Assembly (NCBI GenBank): GCA_964019695.1
Contig: OZ026514.1
Coordinates: 96,362,345 to 96,426,344 of the forward strand
From: Loripinus fragilis
Lineage: Eukaryota; Mollusca; Bivalvia; Lucinida; Lucinidae
Reading direction: 5' to 3'
DNA: 64,000 nt
Shown here: positions 48,759 through 59,839 of the stretch, in pieces
Layout of the letters: every line of letters begins with the position of its first letter
Position numbering within the stretch: position 1 is the stretch's first letter
Position numbers and translations under genes: made by a program
Notes under the pieces: model-generated
What the model was told of the DNA's origin: nothing
The model's database searches: none
Seen by the model: only the letters and a program-made list of their open reading frames with translations

Positions 48759-48939
48759 TACACGTATATATAAGAGAAAACTTCGTCCCGTCCCGCAAAG
48801 CTTGCACACAACCAACAAATGTAGATCTATTACTGGGTCCGAGCTGCAAGTGAAGGCAGAACATGCGCGGATACATAGAGGGGATAGTGGGTCCGGGAAA
48901 ATCACAATTTCGATAGGTTTCTACAGAAATTAGCTTTTG

Positions 48940-49195
48940 GACGCCCCCCCCCCCCCCCTGGAAAAAAGTTGGACCCCTCCCCCCACCCTGAAAAATGTTG
49001 GACCCCCTCTGGAACCTTGGAAAATTATTGTTTTCCAAAAAATAAACCATTGGACCCTGGGATCGGTCCCCTCTGTAAAACTGTTAAATAAGTTGAAGGT
49101 GAGGACTAAAAAACAGCAAAAATAACAAAACAACGCTGTCCGAGCTTTTTACTGTCAGGTGGGCCTGGACCCTCTACCCCCCCCCCCCCCCCATT
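48940..49195. repeat. C-rich low-complexity tract
   Basis: Several CCCCCC runs and repeated GGACCCCYYCC phrases, e.g. near 48945, 48975 and 49178. The proline/glycine-rich open frames here are products of composition and are not genes. Confidence 0.7.
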
Positions 49196-49549
49196 TGGTG
49201 AAAATTCCTGGATCCGCATATGCAGATGCAGAAGACACATTATACCGCATTTTATACGGCCATGTATTTGCCCTGTTTCTTACTTTGAACCATTTATCCT
49301 CAAATCGCCTCCCTTTAATATTACAACTGCATCTTATTTATTTTTCATGCTGTCATGAAAGCTGATGTATTTTTAAAGTATAAGATTTTATTTGCAAATT
49401 ATAAATGAAAGAAATTTTAGTAAAATAGAGGTGCTTTTTTCTTTTTCATCAAAAAGAATCACATCATAATATTTGTAAATTTCTAAGTATTTAATAGTTA
49501 AAATGTGCATTGAAAATCGAAATCCATATCAACTCTTGGTGTAGGAAGC

Positions 49550-50165
49550 GTCACAAATATAGAATTCCAAGTTCTCCCAGTCTGTCGGATGAGACTTCAA
49601 GCCATTTGCCCCGTCTTCTGAGACGCTTTAAAACCAGAACCACTGCCGGTTGAGCCTCTAGGAGTTCCTGGACAAAGAACCACAAAACATAAACCCACCC
49701 GACCAGTACTGGTACAGCCAAGGAACACGCCACAAACAATAATTCCTAGTTCTCCAGAACCACTTTTGGTTAAGCCTTTGGGGTTCCCCATCCTAAAATA
49801 CACACACAAGTCATAAACCCTTCCAGCCTGATGCTGGTTACTACCCAGGGAAAGTCACTAAAAGTGGTATAGTGGAATAGTCACTCGCGCTCGTTGTACC
49901 CAGGGATCCTGAGTTCCATCCCAAGCTCTTCCAGTCTGTCTGCCACGGCCACAAACAATAATTCCTAGTTCTCCAGAACCACTTTCGGTTAAGCCTTTGG
50001 GGTTCCCCGTCCTAAAATACACACACAAGTCATAAACCCTTCCAACCTGATGCTGGTTACTACCCAGGGAAAGTCACTAAAAGTGGTATAGTGGAATAGT
50101 CACTCGCGCGCGTTGTACCCAGGGCTCCTGAGTTCCATCCCCAGCTCTTCCAGTCTGTCTGACAT
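49550..50165 (-). repeat. SINE (family 2) array with a 219-bp tandem duplication
   Basis: 49550-49729 is the inverse of 52860-53035 (shared block GTCTCATCCGACAGACTGG). After it, a unit starting CCACAAACAATAATTCCTAG occurs twice, at 49730 and 49949, exactly 219 bp apart and nearly identical through AAGTGGTATAGTGGAATAGT and TTCCAGTCTGTCTG. The frames here with GSGF-type peptides are not coding. Confidence 0.75.
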
Positions 50166-50752
50166 GACTTAAAGCCATCGTCCTGTCTTCTTAGATGAAC
50201 CATTGCCGGTTTAGGATTCGGGATAGATAAATACAGCTTTTAAGATCCGGGCGTTTGGGCGAATTCAGAATTATATAGTGCCCAAGTATAAAAGCTATCT
50301 CCGGGGGCTAGAAGTGTTTTTGGGGGGCCTGAGCCTTGACCCCTCTACCAAACGATCAAATTCTTACCCGAGAGCCCCCCCCCCCCTCGACCCCCTCAAG
50401 AGTGCTTCCTGTCTGCGACAATTGTCATAACGCGTCAAGTATATTTAAGGATAGCAATAAAACACTTGGGCCTCGACTCGAGAAACTCTGTCGTCGGAGC
50501 TTGAAAACAACAAAGGCGCAGACCAGCCTGTGCATCCGCGCAGACTAGTTAGCGCCTTTGCTATTATATCATCAGTCGCTTACCTGAGGCATTTTATAGA
50601 GTATGCACTCTTGAGGGGGTCAGGGGGGCTCTCCCCTATATGTGTCCATGGGTGAAGCCATGTGGCAGTAAATGGTTTTTGTGCAATCCAAAGGGCTAAA
50701 AAAAGCCCTTAAGCATGCTAAGACACGCAGCTAAACACTATTAGGGGGGTCC

Positions 50753-50945
50753 CAGTATCCCATATCCGTTCAAGTATTTTGCAAAATATCCCACATCCCT
50801 AAAAGAAAAATGGCAAATATCCCCAAATCCAGAAAGCATTGTATCCCCATATCCCTAGAATTGATCAAAATATCCTGTATCCCTTTAAATATTTACAAAA
50901 ATATCCCGTACCCCTTTATGCTTTTGGCCCATATCCCTGTATCCC
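50753..50945. repeat. Degenerate minisatellite AAATATCCCRTATCCCT
   Basis: At least five units of the form AATATCC(C/T)(A/G)TATCCCT spaced about 35-40 bases apart, with diverged spacers. No coding value. Confidence 0.7.
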
Positions 50946-51008
50946 TAAAACCCCTTCCAGGGCCTCACTATTTGCTGCATTTTTGTTCAAAAAAAATCTA
51001 ATTAAATA

Positions 51009-51185
51009 CAGTGAAAACACTCAAAAAGACCAAAACTTGGTTTTCAAGACCGATTATCACTTGAATGCAGGTCAAAAGTATTACAGAACGCTCCAAGGGG
51101 AGCATTCTGCAATACTTTCGAGTTTCACTAAGATACCATTCGTCATTAAGACCGGGTTGTTGTCCATTTTTGAGCTGTGTCAAGT
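51009..51185. repeat. MITE-D copy 3 (diverged)
   Basis: CAGTGAAAACACTC at the left, the family core CTTGAATGCAGGTCAAAAGT and AGAACGCTCC/GGAGCATTCTGC, then the diverged right half GTCATTAAGACCG. Shorter than the other copies. Confidence 0.7.
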
Positions 51186-51755
51186 TATACACACATGCGT
51201 ATTTGCATACACGTTGGTACGCCCCTGATCATATCTAAGTTTGCTACTAGCGAAATTTGAATTACACTGTTTCTAGCGATTTTTGATCCGCGTTCGTCGA
51301 TTGTTAAAAGCGTTTTCGATTGCCGCCTATCCGGTGTGAAACAAAATTATTTTTAACAGACAATGGCAATCGAAAACACTGTTTCTAGTGACTTGTGATC
51401 CGCGTTCATCACTTGCTCAGAGCGTTTTCGATTGCCGCCTATCCGGTGTGATAAAGGAGCCTATTTTATGGTAATTGAAAAGTTTGGTCGTTTCTCCATA
51501 AAACATTAGCGACGATATGTTAACTTGCAGACGATGTCCTTGAGTGGGCTTAAATGGCATTGAAGCCCTGTTGAACCGCAAATTTCACATTTCGCAAATT
51601 TCACACTGTGAAAAATTGGTACCAGTTCTTTACAGCGCGTGAAAAATTGGTACCAATACGTCACATTTTTCATACCAATATTTCACATTTTGTGAAATTT
51701 GCGCACATAGTGAAATTATATGTAGCATACATATAATATATTTCGACATCTATAT

Positions 51756-51957
51756 ATGAACCGTGACATGTGATTTCCAATAATGTGGCATTTTGACAAG
51801 TGTAGACTCAGACGTGCCTGTGCGGCCTCCTTTTAAGCTAAAAACCTCCAAGTAGCTTAACACTCATAGAATCTTAAAGGGACTAGCAAAGGCTCTAATC
51901 AGACTGCCCGTATGCGCAGGCTGATCTGAGACTTTGTTGGTCGCACATACCACATTG
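51756..51957. repeat. MITE-A copy, right end replaced by SINE sequence
   Basis: Starts ATGAACCGTGACATGTGATT and runs to GCACATACCACATTG. There it switches to CTTCCTGGGTCGAAGGATAA, a minus-strand family-1 SINE piece that continues to about 52085. This marks an insertion or recombination junction. Confidence 0.7.
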
Positions 51958-52138
51958 TCTTCCTGGGTCGAAGGATAAATGTGTCTTTCTCAAGGACACA
52001 GCTCTGTGACACCGGTGAGGCTTGAGAAAACTTCGTACCGTCCCGCCAAGCTCGGACACAAACAACACATGTAGATCTATTACTGGGACATTCATTCATT
52101 CCCCCCTCACATCCGGACAAGCTTGGACACATCAATAT

Positions 52139-52337
52139 ATGAGCCGCAACACATGATTTCCAACAATGTGGCATTTTGACATGAATAGACTCAGATGAGC
52201 CTGTGTAGCCTCATTTTAAGCTTAGGCAGTTCATGAGAATATTCATGCAGCTGTCAAAGGCTCTGATCAGACTGCGCAGGCTGGTCTGAGCCTCTCTGAT
52301 TGCTCCTATCACATTGTTGGAAATCTCATGTCACAGC
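52139..52337. repeat. MITE-A copy, shortened
   Basis: ATGAGCCGCAACACATGATT to CCACA-less right end CACATTGTTGGAAATC, CATGTCACAGCT. Missing about 40 bp in the middle. Followed directly by a SINE. Confidence 0.7.
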
Positions 52338-52339
52338 TG

Positions 52340-52531
52340 GGAGCGCAGTGGCTCAATGGAAGAGACCTTGACTCAAGACCGAGGGGCCACGGGTTAGAGC
52401 CTCACAGGAGTCACTGCGTTGTGTCCTTGAGCAAGATACATTAATCCTAGCTTAGTACTGGTTCAACCCAGGAAGATCGGTCCCTTTATAACTAAAAGAT
52501 TGTTGATGGGACGTAAAGAATCAAATCAAAC
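52340..52531 (+). repeat. tRNA-derived SINE (family 1), plus-strand copy
   Basis: GCAGTGGCTCAATGGAAGAG (box A-like), CACGGGTTAGAGCCTCAC (box B-like with one change), then TTGTCC/GTGTCCTTGAGCAAG, GGTTCAACCCAGGAAGA and GATTGTTGATGGGACGTAAA with a CAAA-rich end. Same family as 48570-48758. Confidence 0.8.
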
Positions 52532-52844
52532 AAACAGAAATCATGTCATAGCTCATTTTATGTATTTACTGGGTCAGGATATCACAATATATATATCCAT
52601 ACTTGTCTTGACTCACTTTACCTCCCTTTATTTTTCAAGCTGGCATATATATCGCAGATCTATTTTTTACATGTTGTAGAGCTGATGCATTTATAAATTA
52701 TAATTTTCTACATCTAGATTGACTGTTTATCTATATGAAAAAAAAATCAACGAAATGAGAATCTCAGTCAACTCATATATATTTGAAAAATCATAGTTAT
52801 AATAATATAATATGCCATTTGTCGGTTAAATGCTTTTAATGTGT

Positions 52845-53260
52845 TGAGAAGCCCCCGTGGTGTAGTGTTTGTGGCCGTGTTCCTTGGCTGTACCAGTACT
52901 GGCCGGGTGGGTTTATGCTTTTTGTGGTTCTTTGTCCAGGAACTCCCGAAGGCTCAACTGGCAGTGGTTCTGGTTTTAAAGCGTCTCAGAAGACGGGGCA
53001 ACAGCTTAAAGTCTCATCCGACAGACTGGGAGAAGCCGTGGTGTAGTGGATAAGCGCTATGCCTTGTAAACCAGGGGTCGCAGGTTCGATTCCCGGCTTC
53101 TCCATAAAACCACTTTCGGTTGAGCCTTCGGGAGTTCCCGTCATATAATAAACACACAAATCATAAACCCTCCCGGCCCAGTACTGGTTTCTACCCATGG
53201 AAAAGCCACAAAAAGTGGTATAGTGAATTGTTTTCCTTGTCTGTCAGATCATACTTTAAG
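52845..53260 (+). repeat. SINE (family 2) with tRNA-Thr-like head at 53029-53103
   Basis: 53029-53103 resembles a tRNA: GGAGAAGCC pairs with GGCTTCTCC at the far end, GTGGTGTAGTGGATAAGCGC is a box A region, CTTGTAA looks like a Thr(TGT) anticodon loop, and GCAGGTTCGATTCCC is box B. The anticodon and T stems do not pair properly, so it is a SINE head rather than a working tRNA gene. Body sequence (CTTTCGGTTGAGCC ... AAACCCTCCCGGCC) continues after it, and an upstream partial copy starts at 52845. Confidence 0.7.
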
Positions 53261-53329
53261 CCAAAGCCGCGTGTTCGAAGAGGCTTAAAACCCAGAACGA
53301 ATGCCAGTTAAGCCTGGCAGTCGGGTGCA

Positions 53330-54585
53330 CCTTGGATATTAAATGAAAAAATAAACCAACCCAGACCTATACTGGTTACAGCCAAGGAATAGCCACAAAA
53401 ACAGTATCATCCAGAGGGGTGGGCTCGACAGAGACAGAGACTCCTGACATGGAAAATCATAAGATGTATAGGTTCTCATAGGAATAAGCAAATGGACCCC
53501 TACCCCCAGGAAAAATTAACCGGCCCATATAATTTTTTTAGCTTCCTTTAAAATAGACAAATTGGACCCCGCCCCACCCCCATCCATTGTAAAATAAGGT
53601 AGACATAATTAATAAAAGAAATAACAACACCAAATGAACAGATTTGTGCCTGGTGAGACTGTGTCTTTGGTGGTCGTTAATGTGACAAGTACAAAATGAG
53701 GGTGTCAATAGGTTTTATTGATTAGCAAAAAATCGCCCTAAAATTAATAGTGGAAAGGGGCGTTTCAACGGTTAGCGAATTTGATGGAAAAAAGTTATTC
53801 CATGTCGTTCTACAGTAACCCGTCTTAATGATCTATCCGCAGTTGTCCGATTGCCCTTCAAGGTCCATCAATTAATATGAAGCATGGAAAATTTATGGAC
53901 ATAGATACATGTACCATTGAGCACACAGCGAAAACTGGTCAGACTTGGTTGATACAGATCCAGGCTGATCTACTGGGAGAGAGTTTCTCTGATTCACAGA
54001 TCACTAAACCCTGAAGCCATTGATTGATTTGTCAGTTCGTGGCTTATTTCGCTGTTAGTGCTGAAAAAAAATAAGTCAAACTACCGTTCAAGCACGTTCA
54101 TGTGACAGTAACATACTTTTAATAATTTGGCAATGCATGTAACCCTTTGTATACGTGAAATCCCTAAATAGATACTTTTATAAACAGTGAAGACCCAGAT
54201 GAAATGCCACATTATGCGGCATTTCATCAAGGTCTATACTGTTTGTTAGGTAAAAAAGATCTTCAGACAAAAAACACTACTTTTAAAAACTATAACCTGA
54301 CACCCCAAGGTATGTACAGTGGCCTTTCCAAAGTTTATTGCATCAAACCAGAAGGAAAGATCCATTTGTATACACAGTAAACTGTTGGAGGTAAGAAGTG
54401 GCCGGCTAGTCATTTATTAGTGACCATGGAGCAAACATAGCTGCTAAAGTTATCTGCTGCATATAAGCATACATGCAGACCGTGTGGACCCAGATCAGAC
54501 TGTCATTTGCATCAAGTAGTCTTAAAAATTAGTTTTATCGCCCAAATGGCATGTCTTCTAAGATATTTACAGATTTTGTCAAATG
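53330..54585. other. Intergenic stretch, nothing recognised
   Basis: No coding, RNA or complete repeat feature was supported. A short hairpin-like pair ATGCCACATTATGCGGCATT lies near 54204. Confidence 0.5.
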
Positions 54586-54724
54586 TTTGCTGATTACTAA
54601 TTTTGGGGTCATTTTTTACTGATTAGCGATTTTGGTCCTAAATTTTACTTATTGCTGATTTTTGGGCCTAAATTGTACTGATTAGCGATCTATGGACCTA
54701 AATTTTACTGCTTAGCGATTTTAG
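54586..54724. repeat. Minisatellite, about four 38-bp units
   Basis: Units of the form TGATTAGCGATTTTGGNCCTAAATTTTACT; the motif GATTAGCGAT recurs with substitutions. The unit boundary is approximate. Confidence 0.75.
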
Positions 54725-54948
54725 AGGTACCCCATTCAGACCCTCCAAAACCCCTCGTGCTGGCTTATTAGGCTCCAGGAACAGGTCAATTCTCGATAGT
54801 TCGAGGCATGGGTGGATCCGTTAGGGGGATATTGGGTAGGGGACAGGGGTCTGGACCCCCTGGAAGATCAGACAGTTATAGGGCTCCTTAGCGATACTGG
54901 TCACCCCTGGATATCACAAAACTTCCAAGCCAGCGTTCTTGGTGTTCG

Positions 54949-55687
54949 GCCATCATTGGTCCACCTAAATGGCGTTTTGCTGGCAATTTAAATGGCGCTT
55001 CGCTGGCTGGCCAATGATGACACACTTTTTATGGTATTTGGATCCTCTCTCTCCTCATCAACTATAAAAACAAAGTTGTCAGAGTTGGACTCCTCTGAAA
55101 AAAAAGCGTGATCTGCGCAATCGGGATTTTTTCTTCAAATAGACAATAGTTTGATTTAAAGTCATAACAGTTTGAATTAAAGTCATAACTGTTTATAGTA
55201 TATGACCATATTCATCTTAGGGATGAACCATATTTAGTTTGTCTAGATGCCAAAATTCTGAGCTTTCATCGACGTCCATTCGATGAGAAGGCTCTATCGA
55301 GATTCCACATGTGCACAAACTCATCTCAGCCTTCTTCGCTCTCTATTGTGCTAAGTTGAAATTTCATGATATCAGATCCTGGGGTTGGGATATAAATAAA
55401 TGCTAAGAAGGTGTTCCCTTTTCATACATGTAGAAAGGTTTGGCTTCATTGTTTGAAGACAGATCATATGGCATACAAGCCGTCTTCTAAATATGTTGTG
55501 GGTACCTCCTCCATGCGCGCATCCAGTAAGGGGGTCAAACGGCTCCAACTCTGGCAACTTTTTTCAGTTGATGAGGGGAGAGAGAGAATCCAAATACCTT
55601 TTTTCAGTGGGCCATCATCGGCCCGCCAGCGAAACGCCATTTAAATAAATGGCGTTTTGTCCTTTCGCTGGCGGGGTCATCATTGCT
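54949..55687. mobile_element. 0.74-kb inverted-repeat element with palindromic ends
   Basis: Left region 54949-55110 and right region about 55525-55687 are inverted copies: GGTATTTGGATCCTCTCTCT, CTCATCAACT and GTTGTCAGAGTTGGA on the left are mirrored on the right. Each end is itself a small hairpin (GGCCATCATTGG ... CCAATGATGAC; CGCCAGCGAAACGCCATT ... AATGGCGTTTTG ... CGCTGGCG). Inner DNA has no transposase. A MITE or foldback transposon with hairpin ends. Confidence 0.7.
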
Positions 55688-55689
55688 GC

Positions 55690-56530
55690 GGAAATAGTCT
55701 CCTTTCATCTTTCATATATGTAATCGTGTCCGCCTTTATTTGGAGATAATCCACAAGCTTTAGCGAGTGAATAATCTTACATACAGGTGGACAAACATCG
55801 TATAGTTATTTTATACCACATACATCAGTGTAGACCTTGTACATAATGAGATATTGTGCTATTAAAAGTTGGTATAATGGGTAAATTTCTAATCTTTTCT
55901 TAAAATTTTAACTTGTATTTCTACTAGGTTGCTTCCCTTTAAACTTAAGACATTTTCATTTTTGTAATGTTTTCGTTGATGTTCATTTTTGTTAAGGTTT
56001 ATTCAAATAAGTTTACATATATGACATTCTACATGGATGTTTTAGCAAGAAATTTATCGTGCATCCTATAACAAACGATTTACAAGAGGACAAAATTAAA
56101 ACCAACAAGTCTTGAATTTTTCGATATATTTATCTCAAAATAAGCAAAAAGTAAGAAAAAGGACAAAGATCAGGAATCGATACAGTTTTCGGATAAATCA
56201 CTCAGTCAAAATGACTCCTGGCACCGTTTTCCGAAATTAATCGATGAGTTCCGAAAAAGGGATATCCTATGGATTATAAATGAAAACGCGCCCTCTGGCG
56301 TCAAAATATATAGCATAGAAAGAAGCGCGGTATTACCGACAATATTCAATGCTTCAAATGCTTGTTTCATGTCACTTTATAATGTTGTTGATGCTATTTA
56401 TAGTTTACTTTGTACTATTTTTTTTAATTTTTAAGCAACATCCGATGATCAAAGCTGTTATAATAAGGCAATTCACATGATACAATGACATAATTTACGA
56501 AATAAAATTGCAATCTTAAAAAAACAAAAA
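55690..56530. other. Intergenic stretch, nothing recognised
   Basis: AT-rich; only the short inverted word CGCCCTCTGGCG shared with 48455 and a fragment of the 6116 repeat near 56164 were noticed. Confidence 0.5.
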
Positions 56531-56534
56531 CTAA

Positions 56535-56847
56535 ATTGTACAAATGGAATTATGTCGGAGAATCCCTTCCATAGATCCAGGGGTCGCGAATTCGATCACG
56601 GCCCGGTCCCATACTTTCGTGGAGATTGATCATGAAATAATTTCTTCGGTCATTCTCCTCCCTTCCGCTGAATCATTCAAGAAGGGTTGTTGTCAGTTAC
56701 AAGCGAAAATATGTGCACGAAGTACTGGCTAACTGCTTGTTCAAGCTTGCCCAGGAAAAAGTGTGGTTAAGTGAACTGACCGTCCCGCAACGACCATAGC
56801 TGTTGACTTTGGACGTAAAGCAACAAAACAAACAAACAAACAAACAA
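56535..56847 (+). repeat. tRNA-derived SINE-like repeat with CAAA tail
   Basis: CAGGGGTCGCGAATTCGATC is a box B-like motif followed by GGCCCGGTCCC. The 3' part (CCCAGG ... CCGTCCCGCAACGACC ... GGACGTAAAGCAACAAAACA) ends in (CAAA)n. Head is degraded, no box A seen. Confidence 0.55.
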
Positions 56848-57405
56848 GATAATCCTATTATGGTCAACCAACAAGCAGTGGCAATCCAGATAGGCAAACC
56901 ACAAGGCATGGCGTCGTAGCATGATTTGCACTTTTCTAATTTCAAAAACAATTTGATAGACAGGACATCAAAGCAATTGGTTTGTTAGAACTTCTGACGA
57001 TCAAAGCATATAATAGGCATAGCAAAGTGGATTGGATCAAACTGAACGATTCAACGTCATTATAAATAGCGCAAAGAATAGTGTCAGTTGAAGCGCTCTA
57101 ATTTTGCGTGATTATCTAAATCGGGTTTCTTTAAAGTGTTTCCACTATTTTCATTTAAGCAGCTTATGCGGCAATTTTGGTTTGTTGTGTTGCAACACTA
57201 GTTTATCTACTAACAAAGCATTTGTATGTGATATTAGAAGAACAATCCAAAAAGCAATAACATGTCTACAAATTTTAAAAGTGTCGTGTTTCTAATGCCA
57301 GGAATAACAATTGAGGCGACCAGATTTTATCGAAAATTCGACCAAGACAGGGGTGTAAGCAAAAATGGAATCTAACATCAAAACTGAACTTCAATGCATA
57401 TGTGA

Positions 57406-57620
57406 GCCTCGTCATGAGAAACCCCTACTTTGTACCACGTGAACAACAATTGAAGGTGCAATAATTATTTTAAATAGGCCTCGACGCGAAGAAACCTGGC
57501 TTTGTAGCAGTTGCGAACAACAAACTAAGGCGCGCTAGTCATTTTAATGGGAATCTACGCGAGGGAACCTGACTTTGTAGCACATGCGAACAACAAACTA
57601 AGGCGCACTAGCCATTTTAA
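57406..57620. repeat. Three direct repeats of about 70 bp
   Basis: Units beginning near CCTCGTCATGAG (57407), CCTCGACGCGAAG (57479) and CTACGCGAGGG (57552). Each continues through AACCTGRCTTTGTAGCA, GCGAACAACAAACTAAGGCG and (C/A)ACTAGCCATTTTAAATG-like ends. Units 2 and 3 are most alike. They lead directly into the exon-1-like sequence at 57621. Confidence 0.75.
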
Positions 57621-58400
57621 ATGGGCTCATATATCATGGTTATGCTTGTTTATCGCTTTCACATTTTGCCGTTTTTTGTTTTTTTTTTGTTTTTTTTTCG
57701 TTATTGTTTTTTTTGTTACAGTCGCGGGAAATGTGCAAAATATGAAATTTGTGCAGACTGCACAGGTTTCATACTTTGTGCATTTTCCGCAGTTGTCATG
57801 ACATGAATCACATCATGGTTTTGCATTATGCTGTCGTTCTGTTTAGGGTTTTTTCCATTTAATATAAATCATCTCTTGCAAGTGCGATTTCAAAGGCATA
57901 ATATGGCCATGTCTTTCTGTCCATCAAAAAGCTTAAAATTAACACTCGACTTAGTCCGCCTGATGTGCGATCAAAGAATCGACACTAAAGCTAAAGCTCA
58001 TGGATTATTTCCACGTACATGCGGACAAGTTATGGTATAACTATTACTTATCGCCTTCACACCAGTTGCTAGAACTGTGCAAAACATGAGACCTTTGCGG
58101 ACTGCACTGGATTCATATTTCGTGCATTTTCCGCAGTTGTTTAACTTTAAATGACCTTTGCTTTCCAAGTTGAGTATGCCATGAATCAAATCATGGTTTT
58201 GCATCATGCTGTATTCCTGTTCCGCTTTTTTTTAAAGTTCAATTTAAGTCCTCTCTTGGGCAGGTGGCTCTGCCCGTCTAAAAGGTTCAAACTAGCACGC
58301 AACAAAGTCGCCTGGCGTGCGTTCAAAGAATCAGCGTTGTTTTATGACCCAAACACTGCTCGGAGGAGTTTATTCCTGGCATTTAAAGCTTGACACGTCT
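57621..58400 (+). pseudogene. Duplicated block with degenerate nitrate-porter exon-1 fragments
   Basis: 57626-57662 matches NNP exon 1 at about 58708-58744 at roughly 33 of 37 bases (TATCATGGTTATGCTTGTTT against CATCATGGTTCTGCTTCTTT, then ATCGCYTTCACAT); both encode HxSWxCxFIAFT. A second, weaker match (TTATCGCCTTCACACC) is at about 58047. The DNA after each match forms a direct repeat of about 350 bp (57680-58010 and 58062-58390) with shared GCATTTTCCGCAGTTGT and CATCATGGTTTTGCAT/AATCATGGTTTTGCAT. Reading frames are broken, so these are relics, not exons. Confidence 0.6.
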
Positions 58401-58579
58401 AAAACTTTCTTCAATTTATTGCAAACTAAATAAGGCTGTGAGACATGATTGAATATGGACAATTTAGTTGGGTTCATTGATTTAATATCGGACATAAAAA
58501 CTATTGTCACATTGTAGAATGGTTTAACTTTTCGTGAACAGAATATTTATCAATTAAAAAAAAGATAAAAACAATCGAA

Positions 58580-59234
58580 ATGGAAGACACCGATATTAAC
58601 TGTTGTTCAAAAACGCTCAGTAAAATACAAGCATCAACAATAAGTGAGGATGAGTTGGGAAAAGCGAAGTCGTTCCGTTTATGCAGCATTACTAGACCAC
58701 ATATGAGAGGCTTCCATACATCATGGTTCTGCTTCTTTATCGCCTTCACATCATGGTTTGGCATACAACCACTTATACCAACCATTAGAAAAGAGTTACA
58801 TCTATCGAAGGTGATCGTCGCACATTCCGGAACAGCTAGTATCTCAGCAACTATATTTGTTCGAGTCGTAGTCGGACCACTTTGCGACAGGTTTGGACCA
58901 CGGCGGGTCATGTCTGCTCTTCTCATCGCTGGCTCTATCCCACTTGCTTTTTCCGGCCTCATCCAGAGTGGTATTGGGCTCATCATTGTAAGACTTTGTA
59001 TCGGTGTGCTTGGTGGTGCATTCATTCCTTGTCAGTTCTGGACGTCTGCCATGTTCAACGTCAAGATTGTTGGAACGGCAAATGCTCTGGTGGGTGGATG
59101 GGGTAACCTCGGTGGAGGGTTTACATTTCTTCTTATGCCGGCCCTGTTTGAACTGGTTAAGGTGTGTGGCGCTGACGAGTTCCTGGCGTGGAAGATCGCT
59201 GTCCTTATACCAGCATTGACAGTTCTTGGAATGG
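58580..59234 (+). CDS. Nitrate/nitrite porter (NNP/NRT2-type MFS), exon 1
   Basis: ATG at 58580 is the first Met after an in-frame TGA at 58535; donor GTAACA at 59235, leaving one base of a Gly codon. 218 residues: a cytosolic start, TM1 from about residue 46 (FHTSWFCFFIAFTSWFG), TM2 with R95 in TIFVRVVVG (the position of the substrate-binding Arg of NarK and NRT2), MFS loop GPLCDRFGPRR (99-109), GAFIPCQFWTS (146-156), and the nitrate-signature glycine-rich helix VGGWGNLGGG (171-180), then up to TM6. These features define the nitrate/nitrite porter family, which takes up nitrate or nitrite across the plasma membrane in plants, algae, fungi and bacteria. Assignment to family is firm; substrate in this animal is inferred. 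Confidence 0.93.
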
Positions 59235-59335
59235 GTAACATTTTTTTCTGATTTCCAACAAGATTTGATGACGTTTAACGCTACATGTGAATATAAATTC
59301 CAATATGTTATAAAGTCCCTTGAGTTTAAAAGGTA

Positions 59336-59539
59336 CAGTAAAACCTTTGTAAAACGGCCACTCAAAAATAGACAAAACAAAAGATCTTAATGACAAATGG
59401 TAGCTTAATGAAGGTCAAACGTAATGCAGAAAGCTCAAGGGAGCATTCTGCATTACTTTTGACCTGCATTAAGCGATTACTAGCCTTAAAAACAATTTTC
59501 TATCTTTTTGAGAGGGGCCTTTTGACACAGGTTTGACTG
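59336..59539. repeat. MITE-D copy 4, in nitrate-porter intron 1
   Basis: CAGTAAAACCTTTGTAAAAC and GGCCACTC at the left, inner AGAAAGCTC/GAGCATTCTG, right end AGGGGCC ... CAGGTTTGACTG, flanked by TA on both sides. Same family as 28678 and 29630 in and after the SLC6 gene. Confidence 0.8.
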
Positions 59540-59574
59540 TAGTTGCATGTATTAACAATTTCATTTCAATTTCA

Positions 59575-59815
59575 TATGAACCATGACATGAAGAAATCAG
59601 CGAAATGAGTGTTCGCAGAGCTAAGACTCAGATCAGCCTGAGCATCTGCCCAGTCTGTTCAGCGTCTTTGCTGTGCCCTCAATGGGTAACTTAGGACCCA
59701 AAATTTATTCATGCGGACAGCGAAGACTCTGATCAGACTGAGCTGATACATAGGCTGATCTGAGTCTTTTTATGACGCACACCCACATTGATGTTTTTCT
59801 AATGTCGCGGTTCAT
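59575..59815. repeat. MITE related to family A
   Basis: ATGAACCATGACATG at the left and CGCGGTTCAT at the right; internal CTCAGATCAGCCTGAGC and CTCTGATCAGACTGAGC segments. It shares the GATCAG core plan of MITE-A but different spacers, so probably a sister family. In nitrate-porter intron 1. Confidence 0.65.
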
Positions 59816-59839
59816 ATTATCATCTAATATAAGACCTAT

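Noticed and set aside
48937..49365. Proline/glycine-rich open frames as small genes
   Set aside because: They follow C-homopolymers and low-complexity DNA; no splice context or family motif.
53029..53103. Functional tRNA-Thr gene
   Set aside because: Box A and box B are present, but the anticodon and T stems do not pair and SINE body sequence continues directly after it.
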